From Alienimonas californiensis (GTDB lineage Bacteria; Planctomycetota; Planctomycetia; Planctomycetales; Planctomycetaceae): a stretch of DNA of 64,000 bases. Positions within the stretch are counted from its first letter, which is position 1, and every line of letters starts with the position of its first letter. The translations under genes and the position numbers were made by a program. Of the stretch, positions 1 through 8,330 are shown piece by piece. The stretch is taken from the NCBI RefSeq assembly GCF_007743815.1, contig NZ_CP036265.1, positions 3,986,823 through 4,050,822 of the forward strand, given 5' to 3'. The notes under the pieces were generated by a model that was given only the letters and a program-made list of their open reading frames with translations, was not told the origin of the DNA and did no database searches.

Positions 1-46
1 AAGAAACGAGGGGGCGGGAACCGGGCCGGGCGCGACCGTGACGGGC

Positions 47-346
47 TCAGCGGCGCTTCAGCAACCAGCCGAGCAACACGCCCGCGGCCGCAGCGGCGCC
101 AAGCCCGGCGGCCGGATGATTCGCCACCCAGCCGGCGGCGACGTCCTTGATCGTCGGCTCCGGCAGGCGAATCCCCGCCGCGGGCGGCCGCAAACCTGAC
201 AGCGCCGGGCGAACCGGCGAGGCGCCGCCGCCTGCGGTACGGCCCGGTGCGGCCGAACGGGGGCGGGGGGAACCGGCCGCGGGGGAGGGCTGCGGCGGAG
301 GGTTCACAGGCGGGGCGAGGACGGGAGGACGGGGGAAACGGTGCAT
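47..346 (-). CDS. Small membrane-anchored protein, DUF883/YqjD-like C-terminus
   Basis: The 99-residue product starts with about 55 Pro/Arg/Ala-rich residues and ends in a short amphipathic stretch followed by one Gly/Ala-rich membrane segment (about residues 78-95) closing with LLGWLLKRR. That ending is typical of the ElaB/YqjD/DUF883 family, whose members are inner-membrane tail anchors that bind ribosomes in stationary phase in E. coli. The ATG lies one base beyond the stop of the upstream gene, so the two are almost certainly translated from one mRNA. Only the C-terminal anchor resembles the family; the low-complexity N-terminus is not informative. Ribosome binding here is inference. Confidence 0.6.
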   Translation of the reverse strand: MHRFPRPPVLAPPVNPPPQPSPAAGSPRPRSAAPGRTAGGGASPVRPALSGLRPPAAGIRLPEPTIKDVAAGWVANHPAAGLGAAAAAGVLLGWLLKRR

Positions 347-347
347 C

Positions 348-935
348 TCAGCGGGGGCCGCCGAAGGGTCGGTCGGCGTTGCGGGCGGCGCGATCGCGGG
401 AGTCGGGATCGCCGGAGGGAGAACCGGCAGCGGTTTGCGGGGGGGCGTCGGCCTTCTGCTCCGCGTCGGCCATGGCGCCGCCGAACATCGTGCCGGCCTT
501 CTGAGAGAAGTACGCCGTCCCCGCCCGCACCGCGACGTTGCCCAGCACCGCCGCCAGACCCATCCACGGCCCCTTGCCGGAGACGGGGCGTTCGACCGAC
601 TCGGCGGGACTGGCGCCGGAAGCGTCGGACGACCGGCCGGACCCCGCTTTGCGGGAGGACCTCCGCCCCTTCACCCGCACGACTTTCGGCGAGCGCGGCC
701 TCGCCGGCACCACCAGGTAGCCCGCCGCCGCGGCCGCCGCGGCACAGGCCAGCGGGGCGGAGCGGACGTAACTGGTCCAGTCCTTCGACCGGCGGACCGC
801 CTCGGACCACTCCGCCGCGTGGCCGTCCACCCGTTCCCGCACCGCCGCCATCGACGCCAGCAGGGCGGCGGCGTCGTCGGCGTCGGGGCCGGTCCCGGAC
901 GAACCGGGAGCGAGGGGGGAGCGGGGTGAATCCAA
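348..935 (-). CDS. Hypothetical membrane-associated protein
   Basis: The 195-residue product has an N-terminal helix (about 20-50), a short Ala-rich hydrophobic segment (about 57-75), a basic linker rich in Ser/Arg (about 80-105), a second weakly hydrophobic segment (about 122-142) and a polar C-terminus. No family is recognised. It sits between two genes with DUF883-like glycine/alanine membrane segments and is separated from the downstream one by a single base. The context resembles yqjDEK-type operons, where the middle gene also encodes a small membrane protein, but sequence identity to YqjE is not evident. Confidence 0.55.
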   Translation of the reverse strand: MDSPRSPLAPGSSGTGPDADDAAALLASMAAVRERVDGHAAEWSEAVRRSKDWTSYVRSAPLACAAAAAAAGYLVVPARPRSPKVVRVKGRRSSRKAGSGRSSDASGASPAESVERPVSGKGPWMGLAAVLGNVAVRAGTAYFSQKAGTMFGGAMADAEQKADAPPQTAAGSPSGDPDSRDRAARNADRPFGGPR

Positions 936-982
936 GGCGGAAACCGTGCGGCGGACGGGGGGGCGACCGGGTCCGGACGCGA

Positions 983-1312
983 TCAGTCGAGGTAACGGGC
1001 CACGCTGTCCGGCACCACGTCGCGCAGCGAGGCGAGCATTTTCTCGCCCAGCAGCTCCGCCCGGTTGGGCAGGCTCTTCGGCTGCTCGCGGACGATCCGC
1101 CCCAGCGCGAAGCCCAGGGCGGCGCCGAAGCCCACGCCCAACCCGAAGGCGGTCAGCACCGTGCCGGCGGGGTAGTCCGCGGCGGTCTGCTCGAACTGCT
1201 GACGGTAATGGGCCAGCAGTTGCTCGTCGGACACGTCGGCGGAGTTCTGCTCCGCTTCGGAGTCCGGCGTGTACAGGCCGGAGCCGGTTTGATCGAAAGC
1301 GCCTTCAGGCAT
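983..1312 (-). CDS. Small glycine-zipper membrane protein (DUF883/YqjD-like)
   Basis: The frame is open from 1399, but the preferred start is the ATG at 1312 (109 residues) because the upstream residues are low-complexity Pro/Ser. The protein has a polar N-terminus, an acidic helix with DEQLLAHYRQQ, then a Gly/Ala hydrophobic segment (about residues 50-72) containing GLGVGFGAALGFALGRI, a glycine-zipper pattern. The C-terminal helix ends DVVPDSVARYLD. It is the first gene of a three-gene minus-strand run of membrane proteins. A membrane stress role is inferred from the family resemblance only. Confidence 0.6.
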   Translation of the reverse strand: MPEGAFDQTGSGLYTPDSEAEQNSADVSDEQLLAHYRQQFEQTAADYPAGTVLTAFGLGVGFGAALGFALGRIVREQPKSLPNRAELLGEKMLASLRDVVPDSVARYLD

Positions 1313-1564
1313 CGGAAACGTCCGGTGAGAGGGGGGCGGCGGGGGCGACGAAGCTCCGCGCTCGAACCCTATCACACCCATCAGGGGCACGGGGCACATG
1401 AGGGAAAGTCCCAGCCTTCGCCCCGGCCCTCCCCCGCCACGACGGCGGACGCCCGGCCGGGCGGTTTGCGGAGGACGTGACGACTCGTATGAAGACGCGA
1501 CGACGGCCGCCCCGCGGGGAGCGGAACGACCGTCGGGTCTCGATCTGCGGAACGCCGGACCGCC

Positions 1565-2035
1565 TCAGGCCGCCTGATAGGCGTCGCGGAGGTCGCGGAT
1601 CTGGTCGTGGTGGGCCTTCACCTCGGCCAGTTGGCGGTGCAGCACGTCGCTGACGGCGCTGCCCGGGTCGGCCTTCACGGCCTCCTCGTACTGGGCTTTG
1701 ATGTGGTCCTCGCCGCGTTCGGCCTCGGCCAGTACGGCGGCCTTATCGTTGCCGGACAGCTTGCTGCGCAGGTCCAGCCAGGTGCGGTGGAAGGCGGCGG
1801 CGATGCTGCCGCGTTCCTGCGGCTCCTTGTTGTTCAGGGCGACCAGGCCCTGCAGCTCGTCCGCGTTCTTGCTGCGGATCTGGCCGATCTGCCGGAACAG
1901 GGCCGCGATCCGGTCGTCGCCGATCTGCTCGGCGGCCTCGGCGAAGCCGTCCTTGCTGTCGATGTTGATCTGAATCAAGTCCTGCAAGTGCGAGAGCGAC
2001 TCGGCGGACAGGTTCGTTTTCGTTTCGAGCGCCAT
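1565..2035 (-). CDS. PA2169-family four-helix-bundle protein (DUF2383)
   Basis: The 156-residue product is almost entirely helical: it starts with a helix containing LSHLQDLIQINIDSKDGF and continues with EAAEQI, LFRQIGQIRSKNADELQ and a final helix ELAEVKAHHDQIRDLRD. This is the pattern of the DUF2383/PA2169 family, ferritin-like four-helix bundles of about 150 residues found in stress-associated loci. The ExxH/ExxxH metal-ligand pattern of true ferritins is not complete, so iron oxidation should not be assumed. It lies between small membrane proteins and another helical protein on the same strand, with ATG at 2035. Confidence 0.8.
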   Translation of the reverse strand: MALETKTNLSAESLSHLQDLIQINIDSKDGFAEAAEQIGDDRIAALFRQIGQIRSKNADELQGLVALNNKEPQERGSIAAAFHRTWLDLRSKLSGNDKAAVLAEAERGEDHIKAQYEEAVKADPGSAVSDVLHRQLAEVKAHHDQIRDLRDAYQAA

Positions 2036-2131
2036 GGATTGATGGGGGTCAGGGGGGAAATCGGGAGGGGTTCGATCGCGGCAGCCGTTCGGGCCCCTGC
2101 CGCGGCGGGCCGACTGGGGAGGGACGCCGAA

Positions 2132-2605
2132 TCAGGCGACGCCCTCGCTGTACTGTTCGCTGTCGGAGGCGCTCCAGGAGTTGCGGAGCGTTTGCCATTC
2201 CTGGGCCTCCAGCAGGTTCTGGAAGACCGCCTGCACCCGGGGCGGCACCTGGCTGCTCTCCGAGAGCGTGCGGTACATGTCCCGCAGGCGGTCGTCGAAC
2301 TCCACGACCGTGGCGGTCGCTTCGTCCAGCGGCTGGTCCGGGTCGAGGTCGGCCTTCTGAAAGAAGGTGCGGACGTCGTCCTCGCTGGTATGCTGGATCC
2401 AGGTGTCGAGGACGCCGGCGCGTTCGGTTTTGGGGTATTCGTTCAGAATCCGCCCCAGCTCGCGCTCGTGGCCGGCGAAGTAATTCATCATCGCGGAGGT
2501 GCGATCGTTCGCGGAGCGGTCGGCGACGTCCTCGCAGAACTCCTCCACCCGCTTCTGCCAACGCCCGACGTGCTCGAACAGTTCTCGAACGGTCTTGTAC
2601 GACAC
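2132..2605 (-). CDS. Helical ferritin-like hypothetical protein
   Basis: The 157-residue acidic product is predicted to be all helix. It starts with an amphipathic helix containing VRELFEHVGRWQKRVEEFCE, followed by one with MMNYFAGHERELGRILNEYP and a C-terminal helix ending LLEAQEWQTLRNSWSASDSE. Length and helix spacing resemble rubrerythrin/ferritin-like bundles, but I do not see a full di-iron ligand set. It is transcribed toward the DUF2383 gene and divergently from the flavin oxidoreductase at 2808, so the 202-base gap probably holds promoters for both directions. Function is unknown. Confidence 0.65.
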   Translation of the reverse strand: MSYKTVRELFEHVGRWQKRVEEFCEDVADRSANDRTSAMMNYFAGHERELGRILNEYPKTERAGVLDTWIQHTSEDDVRTFFQKADLDPDQPLDEATATVVEFDDRLRDMYRTLSESSQVPPRVQAVFQNLLEAQEWQTLRNSWSASDSEQYSEGVA

Positions 2606-2807
2606 GGGTAGGGGGCCAGTGAGGGGGCGGCGGGCGAATATCGACTGGGATCATTATCCGTCGCGCCGCCAGTGCTCGCCCCGGGCCGAACCCGGGCGCG
2701 ACGACGGGACGATCCCCCCGAGGCCGCGGCCGCTCCGCAATGCATCATGCGGGTCGGCCACGGTCCCCGTTCTTCCTTCCGCCGTCCCTCCTCCCCTGGC
2801 TCGGTCA

Positions 2808-4238
2808 ATGCCCGCAGCGCCCCCGTCATCGCCCGACCTCGCCTCCGATCCGCTGCGCTACGATGTGGTGGTGATCGGCAGCGGCCCTGCGGCGGGGATG
2901 GTCGTCAGCGGGTTGAAGGGCAGCGGGAAACGCGTCGCCGCCGTCGATCGCCGCAGGTTCGGCGGAACTTGCGCCCTGCGGGGCTGCAGTCCGAAGAAGG
3001 TGTTGCTGAACGCTGCCAAGGCCGTCGACTTCGCCCGGCGGGCCGACGGCGTGCTGGTGAGCGGCGGGGCGCGCGTCGGCCTCGACTGGCCCCGGCTGCA
3101 CGCCTTTCAGGAGAGCTTTACCGAACCGGTGCCGCCCAGCCGGCTCGAACAGTTCCGCGATGCCGGCGCCGATTGCTACGCCGGCGCCGCCCGCTTCACC
3201 GGGCCGGATTCGCTGGCGGTCGAGGGAGAGCAGGGGAACGGGGCGGTGACGCTGCGGTTCGATCAGGTGGCGATCGCCGTCGGTTCGGTTCCCGCCCCGC
3301 TGGACGTACCGGGGGAGGAGCTGCTGATCCACTCAGACGAGTTCCTCGCCGCCGCGGACATGCCGGCCCGGGTGGTGATCGTCGGCGGGGGGTACATCGG
3401 GCTGGAGTTCGCCCACGCCCTGCTGCGGGCCGATCGGCAGGTGACCATCGTGGAGACGGGCCGGCATCTGCTCTCCCCGTTCGACTCGCACCTCGCCGAC
3501 CGACTGGCCGAGCGCACCCGGGGCCTCGGCGCTCGGTTTGAGTGTCGGGCGAAACTGACGGGAATCGAACGGGTCGCCGACGGCTCCCTTGCGGCCACGG
3601 CGGAGCGGGAGGACGGCGAATTGCTACGGTTCCTCTGCGACGCCGTGTTGCACGCGGCCGGCCGCGTCCCCGCGGTGAAGGCTCTCGACTGCGACGCCGC
3701 GGGCATTGACTGGGACGAGAAAGGGATCGCCGTCACGGAGCGGCTGGTAAGCGTCTCCCACCCGCGGGCGTTCGCCGCGGGGGACTGCGTCGGCCTGGGG
3801 CACCCGATGCTCACCCCCGTGGCGGAAGCTCACGGCAAGGCGGTGCTTCGCACGCTGCTCACCGGCGACCCCACCGCCCCGGACGTCTCCCCACTGCCCA
3901 GCGCCACCTTCACTGAACCGGAAATGGCCGCCGTCGGTCTGACGGTCGAGCAGGCGGACGAGCAGGGCGTCGCCTACCGGCTGATCGAGGCGGACCTCGG
4001 CACGAAGGGGACGTTCCGCAAACTGTGCGAGCCCTGCGTCGGCTACCGGATGCTGTTGGAGCCGAAGGGCGGCCGGTTACTGGGCGTGCACCTGCTCGGG
4101 CCGGGGATGGCGGAGTTGATCAACCTGTTCGCCGTCGCCCTGCGGCACGATCTGACGCTGTCCGACCTCGCCGCGATCCCCCTCGCCTTCCCCACAGTGG
4201 CCAAGGAGGTCGTCGAAGACGCCGCCGGGAAGGCGTGA
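2808..4238 (+). CDS. FAD-dependent pyridine nucleotide-disulfide oxidoreductase with altered C-terminus
   Basis: The 476-residue product has the class I disulfide oxidoreductase fold: FAD-binding VVIGSGPAAG near the N-terminus, the redox pair C55-x4-C60 in GGTCALRGC, the NAD(P)H Rossmann motif VVIVGGGYIGLEFA (about 183-196), the second FAD motif AFAAGDCVG (about 322-330) and a dimerisation domain. Relatives are glutathione reductase, lipoamide dehydrogenase and mercuric reductase. The C-terminal HPTxxE catalytic segment reads F461-P-T-V-A-K-E, so the active-site His is Phe and the partner Glu is displaced. The substrate is unknown. The frame is open from 2499, but ATG 2808 places the FAD motif normally. 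Confidence 0.85.
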   Translation: MPAAPPSSPDLASDPLRYDVVVIGSGPAAGMVVSGLKGSGKRVAAVDRRRFGGTCALRGCSPKKVLLNAAKAVDFARRADGVLVSGGARVGLDWPRLHAFQESFTEPVPPSRLEQFRDAGADCYAGAARFTGPDSLAVEGEQGNGAVTLRFDQVAIAVGSVPAPLDVPGEELLIHSDEFLAAADMPARVVIVGGGYIGLEFAHALLRADRQVTIVETGRHLLSPFDSHLADRLAERTRGLGARFECRAKLTGIERVADGSLAATAEREDGELLRFLCDAVLHAAGRVPAVKALDCDAAGIDWDEKGIAVTERLVSVSHPRAFAAGDCVGLGHPMLTPVAEAHGKAVLRTLLTGDPTAPDVSPLPSATFTEPEMAAVGLTVEQADEQGVAYRLIEADLGTKGTFRKLCEPCVGYRMLLEPKGGRLLGVHLLGPGMAELINLFAVALRHDLTLSDLAAIPLAFPTVAKEVVEDAAGKA

Positions 4239-4273
4239 CGGAAGAGATTCCGTGTCGGCAAGGAACCACAAAG

Positions 4274-4317
4274 AAGAACCAGGGAGCGAAGGCGTCGGCC
4301 CCCGCACCCTGGTTCTT
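4274..4317. terminator. Bidirectional terminator hairpin
   Basis: An 11-base inverted repeat, AAGAACCAGGG at 4274-4284 and CCCTGGTTCTT at 4307-4317, surrounds a 22-base loop and is followed by TTCC. It sits between the convergent genes ending at 4238 and 4351, so it can stop transcription from both sides. Confidence 0.7.
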
Positions 4318-4350
4318 TCCTCTCGCATCGACGTGATGCCGCGAAGCGAC

Positions 4351-5103
4351 TCAGTACTCGCCGTCGCGGTCGTGCAGGAAGTCGTCCGGGCCCTTGGTGG
4401 TGTAGTAGGGGTACTGGACCATGGGCATCGGACCCATCTTGCCGGGCATGTGCGGGTCGGCGCCGGGCGGGTAGAGCAGGCCCTTGGGCTCGTCGTATGA
4501 GTACTCGTAGCGGTGCTGCGGCACGAAGGTCCCGCCCTGGCGGAACCTGCCGTGGAGGCCGCGGAACAGCCCGCAGGGGGGGCACATCGGCATGCCGTGG
4601 ACGCCGAAGCAGGTCGGGCAACCGCCCTCGGGGCACCGACCGCGGCAGCTGGGGCAGTCGGCGAACCCGCCGTGCGGGGCGCCGTGAAGGACCTCATGGG
4701 CCGGCCGGCCGTCGTAGGACGTCGGGGCGGACGGGGCGCCGTGGGCGGGGCCGGAGCCCTCGACGACCGGGTGGCTTTCCGCCATCCCGGAGACCGGGCG
4801 GACGTGGCCCTGCGGCGAGGCCGGACGAGCGATCGGCGCCACGGGGCGGGCCGCGGGGCTCATGCGGTCGTTGCCGGGGGAGAAGCCGCGGCCGCCCCGG
4901 TTCTGGGCCCGGATCACGACGGCGTCGGCGTCCGCGGACGCCTCGATCGACGGGGCGACCGTCGCGGGGGCGGGGACGCGAATGCGGACGACGCCGTCGG
5001 CGTCGGTCGGGGCGGCGAGGCCGAAGGCGGCCCCGGCGTGCGCCACGGCCAACGCCACGGTCGCCACGGCGGGGGCGGAGAGGGTTGCGGCGAGGCGGGG
5101 CAT
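4351..5103 (-). CDS. Secreted Cys- and Pro/Tyr-rich planctomycete protein
   Basis: The preferred ATG at 5103 gives 250 residues beginning with a signal peptide (MPRLAATLSAP then an Ala/Val core to about residue 28). The middle (about 35-135) is low-complexity Pro/Ala. A Cys cluster follows, DCPSCRGRCPEGGCPTC and CPPCGLF, which could bind metal or form disulfides. The C-terminus is Tyr/Pro-rich with YPYYTTKGPDDFL, a signature seen in many planctomycete secreted proteins of unknown function. The frame is open to 5367, but that part looks noncoding. It is convergent with the oxidoreductase gene. A cell-surface structural role is plausible but unproven. Confidence 0.75.
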   Translation of the reverse strand: MPRLAATLSAPAVATVALAVAHAGAAFGLAAPTDADGVVRIRVPAPATVAPSIEASADADAVVIRAQNRGGRGFSPGNDRMSPAARPVAPIARPASPQGHVRPVSGMAESHPVVEGSGPAHGAPSAPTSYDGRPAHEVLHGAPHGGFADCPSCRGRCPEGGCPTCFGVHGMPMCPPCGLFRGLHGRFRQGGTFVPQHRYEYSYDEPKGLLYPPGADPHMPGKMGPMPMVQYPYYTTKGPDDFLHDRDGEY

Positions 5104-5593
5104 GACGGGGTTTCCTCGGAGACGGGCGACGGACGGACCGATCCGGCGGTCCCGGACGGACCCGGCGGTCGGGGCCGCGGGACAGGGGGCGCTGGATTGG
5201 GGGGGCGCTGCTCGGACCAGTCGGTCCGTCGGTCCGATCGGCAGAACCCGCCAGTCCGCTTGAACCGGCCCCACGTTCCCGACGCTCGCGCCCCACCCCT
5301 TCGCCCGCCCGGCACGTCGCCCACGGTTGCTACGCCCCGTACCCCTCACCCTATTCACCCCCACCACGCCTCACGCCTCGGGGGGCGGACGCCCCCCGCT
5401 CGCCCCGGGCCGGGGGCCGGCGGACCCGCAAACCTTCCCTAACCGTCTTGTCGGTCGGGGGCGGGGCGGATAGCTTCGCCGCTCGTCCCGCGATCCGCCC
5501 CGTGCGATCGACCGGGCCGCCAGTTCGTCTGCCTGTTTGTCAGGAGGCCCGGGTTCTTCCCCCGGGCGACCGGTTTCCACGGAGCGCCCCCCG
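5104..5593. other. Divergent intergenic region
   Basis: This 490-base gap separates the secreted-protein gene (minus) from the epimerase gene (plus). It must contain promoters for both, though no clear -35/-10 pair stands out. It has several GGWCC-rich short direct repeats (about 5130-5245) and one copy of the dispersed palindromic repeat at 5372-5404. No convincing gene is present. Confidence 0.5.
5372..5404 (-). repeat. Dispersed palindromic repeat (GGCGAGCGGGGG family)
   Basis: The sequence reads CACGCCTCGGGGGG then CGGACG then CCCCCCGCTCGCC. The outer G and C runs pair around a short loop. The same core recurs at 13671, 14260, 20930, 34441, 34491, 51017 and 51064. Confidence 0.7.
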
Positions 5594-6352
5594 GTGTACG
5601 TCGCTGTTTCGACCGAGAGTTTCCTTCCCGCCGCGGGGCCGAGCCCCTCGCTGGCGGACCTCTGCGAACGGGCCGCCGAGGCCGGGTTCGACAAGCTCGA
5701 ACTGCACCTGGACGAGGCCGAGAGCCCGCTGAAGCCCTCCCAGATCGCCGCCGCCCCGGAGCGGTTCGTGGCGATGTTTCGGGAGACGACCCGGCTGACC
5801 CCGGTCGCCTTCTGCCTCGCCGACGACGTGTCCCCCTCCGTCACCGCCGGGCTGGCGAAGGCGGCGAAGCACCTCAAGATCGCCCAGCTGACCGTGCCGG
5901 CCTCGCCGCTGGGCACGCCCTTCAACGACGAGGTCGATCGCCTGAAGGCCCACCACGCGGCCGCCTCGCCGGAGGCCGTCCGCGTCTCCGTCCGGGTGCG
6001 GTCCGGCGAACTGACCGAGGACCCGGACACCGCGGTGCAGCTCTGCAAGGCGGTGAAGGGGCTGGGTATCACCTTCGACCCCAGCTACTTCGTCTCCGGC
6101 CCCTACGCCGACGTCGATCGCGAGGCCGTGTACCGGCACGTGTTCCACGTCCACCTGCGGGACACCTCCAAGGATCGCCTGCAGGTGAAGACCGGCCTGG
6201 GCGAAATTGACTACGCCAAGCTGATCGCCCGGCTGGAGCGGGAGGGCTACCGCGGCGCCCTCTCCGTCGATCTGCTGCCCGAGACCGTGACCGCCGAGGA
6301 GCGGGCGCTGGAACTCCGCAAACTGCGGATGCTGCTCGAAACGCTGCTGTAG
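5594..6352 (+). CDS. Sugar phosphate isomerase/epimerase-like TIM-barrel protein
   Basis: The GTG at 5594 is preferred because GGAG lies nine bases upstream (5581-5584); the frame is open from TTG 5537, but the AGGAGG there lies after that codon. The 252-residue product begins VYVAVSTESF and contains the strands of the AP-endonuclease-2/xylose isomerase-like barrel: GFDKLELHLDEA, FHVHLRDTSKD, and YRGALSVDLLPE near the end. Such enzymes isomerise or epimerise small sugars using a divalent metal. The usual Glu/Asp/His ligands are only partly visible (His in HVHLRD, Asp in SVDLL), so the reaction is not assignable. It is transcribed alone. Confidence 0.75.
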   Translation: MYVAVSTESFLPAAGPSPSLADLCERAAEAGFDKLELHLDEAESPLKPSQIAAAPERFVAMFRETTRLTPVAFCLADDVSPSVTAGLAKAAKHLKIAQLTVPASPLGTPFNDEVDRLKAHHAAASPEAVRVSVRVRSGELTEDPDTAVQLCKAVKGLGITFDPSYFVSGPYADVDREAVYRHVFHVHLRDTSKDRLQVKTGLGEIDYAKLIARLEREGYRGALSVDLLPETVTAEERALELRKLRMLLETLL

Positions 6353-6382
6353 AGCCGGTCTCGGGGAGGCGGGTCGTTCCAA

Positions 6383-6446
6383 TGTGAGCCCGAAGCGCAA
6401 GTGAGGTTCGGAGTCGTCCCTGCCTCGCTTGCGCTTCGGGCTCACA
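6383..6446. repeat. Long inverted repeat / terminator, planctomycete type
   Basis: The arms TGTGAGCCCGAAGCGCAAG (6383-6401) and CTTGCGCTTCGGGCTCACA (6428-6446) are perfect complements over 19 bases and extend inward to 24 with one G-T mismatch. It lies between convergent genes ending at 6352 and 6478. The motif GAGCCCGAAGCGCAAGCGAG is, to my knowledge, widespread between planctomycete genes, so it is both a dispersed repeat and a likely bidirectional terminator. Confidence 0.8.
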
Positions 6447-6477
6447 GAGCCCGCGGCGCCGGGCTCCGCGGCGGGGT

Positions 6478-8115
6478 TCAGGACGCGGCCCGGGCGGCGA
6501 CGACCTCCGCGGCGGCCCGGGCCAGTTCGCGGGAGCCCATCGGCTTGAAGAACAGCCGATCGACGCCGAGTTCCTCCAGCCCCTCGTGCAGGCGGGCGTC
6601 CAGCGAGCCGGACAGCACGATGAGCCCCGGGCGGCGGGGCCGTTCCAGCAGTTTCCGACAAAGCGCCCGGCCGTTCAGCTCCGGCATTTGCAGGTCGGTG
6701 ACGACCACGTCGCACTCCAGGCCGGCGTCCAGCAGCTCCAGCGCCTCGCGACCGTTCTGGGCGGTGCGGCACTCAAAGCCCTGCTTCGTCAGCCCCCGGG
6801 CCGTCACCAGTCGCTCGGCGACATGGTCGTCCACCACCAGCGCCCGGAGGGCCGGTCGCCCCGCCTCCCCGGTGACGGTCCGGCTCGCCTCGGAGGGTTC
6901 CCCCTCGGACGGGGGCGGGGACGCGGCGGGCAGTTCGAGGCCGACGTTCGTGCCGGTGGGCGTGGTGTCCAGCGTCACGCGGCCGCCGTGGTGTTCGGCG
7001 ACGCCCTGCACGACCGCCATCCCCAGCCCCGTGCTCCGGGCGGGCGGCCTGGCGGTGACGAAGGGGTCGAACATCTGGTCGCGGATCGCGGCGGGAACGC
7101 CGGGGCCGGTGTCGGAGACCTCAAACCGCACAAAGTCGCCGGCCGGCACCTCGGGCGGCGCCACGTCCGCCGGGACGCGGCGGGCGGCGAGCGTCAGTCG
7201 GCCGCCCCCGCGGGCCTCCATCGCGTCCCGGGCGTACAGGCAGAGGTTCAACAGGGCCTGTTGAAGCTCCGCCCGATCGGCGTGCACCGTGCCGGGGGGC
7301 TCGGGGACGTCGTTGAACCGCAGGTCGATCTGATCGCCGAACAGCGGCCGGATCAGCGAGAGCAGTTCGCACAGCTCCTCCCGGGGGTCGAGCGTCGTCG
7401 GCGCCGCCAAGGGTTGGCGACTGAGGTTGAGCAGACGGTGCGTCAGCGTCGAGGCCCGGTCCGCGGCGGCCCGGATGCGTTCGAGGTCCGCGACGAGCTC
7501 CGGCGTCGCCGCCCCACGGTCGGGGGCGCCGGCGTGGCGGGAGATCGTATCCAGCAGGTGGCGGAACTCCTGGGCGACGCCGCCGGTCAGAGCGCCGAGC
7601 GTTTCCCGCCGGCTCCGGCGGCGGATCGTTTCGCCCAGCACCCGCAGTCGGGCTTCGGCAAGGCGACGGGCCGTGCTGTCGGCGTAGGTTCCCACCACGC
7701 CGACGATCGCCCCGTGGTCGTCCCGCAGCGGCGCCTTACGAATCTCCAGCCAGCGTTCGCCGCCTCGCGGCGACGTCGCCGCTTCCACGACGATCGCCTC
7801 CGGTTGGGCGTCGGCCAGTAACGCCGCGTCGTCGCTTCGCAGCCCCTGAATCGGCCCCGCCGGCCACGGCAGTTCCTCGTCGGTGCGACCCGCCACCTCC
7901 TCCGGCCGGGCGACGCCCGCGTCCTCCGCGAACGCCCGGTTGCACCCCAGATACCGCCCGTCGGCCGTTCGCCAGAAGACCCGCTGGGGGAGTTCGTTCA
8001 GGACCGACTGAAGCACGCAGCCGTCCACCTCCTGCCGATCGGCGGCTCTCCCGTGGGCGGCTCTCCCTGGGGCGGGGGGCGGCGGGGCGGGCGGTTCGGT
8101 CGGGTCGGTTCCCAT
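6478..8115 (-). CDS. PAS / degenerate histidine kinase / receiver protein
   Basis: The 545-residue soluble protein has a PAS domain (about 33-150), a dimerisation-like helix pair (about 160-235), a GHKL ATPase-like domain (about 240-397) and a C-terminal receiver (about 423-543). The receiver looks functional: acidic pair D429/D430, phosphoacceptor D474 in VTDLQMP and K524 in FFKP. The kinase core does not: the H-box reads GGVAQEFRHLL with Gln182 (CAG) where His is expected, and the N-box reads NLCLYARDAM with Tyr294 in place of the Mg-binding Asn. The G1 (DTGPGV) and G2 (GLGMA) motifs remain. It probably cannot autophosphorylate by the usual route. No membrane segment is seen. Confidence 0.85.
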   Translation of the reverse strand: MGTDPTEPPAPPPPAPGRAAHGRAADRQEVDGCVLQSVLNELPQRVFWRTADGRYLGCNRAFAEDAGVARPEEVAGRTDEELPWPAGPIQGLRSDDAALLADAQPEAIVVEAATSPRGGERWLEIRKAPLRDDHGAIVGVVGTYADSTARRLAEARLRVLGETIRRRSRRETLGALTGGVAQEFRHLLDTISRHAGAPDRGAATPELVADLERIRAAADRASTLTHRLLNLSRQPLAAPTTLDPREELCELLSLIRPLFGDQIDLRFNDVPEPPGTVHADRAELQQALLNLCLYARDAMEARGGGRLTLAARRVPADVAPPEVPAGDFVRFEVSDTGPGVPAAIRDQMFDPFVTARPPARSTGLGMAVVQGVAEHHGGRVTLDTTPTGTNVGLELPAASPPPSEGEPSEASRTVTGEAGRPALRALVVDDHVAERLVTARGLTKQGFECRTAQNGREALELLDAGLECDVVVTDLQMPELNGRALCRKLLERPRRPGLIVLSGSLDARLHEGLEELGVDRLFFKPMGSRELARAAAEVVAARAAS

Positions 8116-8330
8116 CGCGGCGGGGCGGCGGAAGGGGGGCGGGAAATAGCGGCGACGCGAACCGGCCCGGTTTCGACGGCCGAACCATGCAGCGCCGCCC
8201 CCGGCGAAGGAAGGGCGACCCGGGCGAACGCATAGGAATCTGTTGAAACTTTATCCGTTGAGCCGGACGAACGCTCGGAACCGCGTCGTCCCGGCGGTTC
8301 CCGCGTGAACCCCGGCCGGCCGGATCGGTC

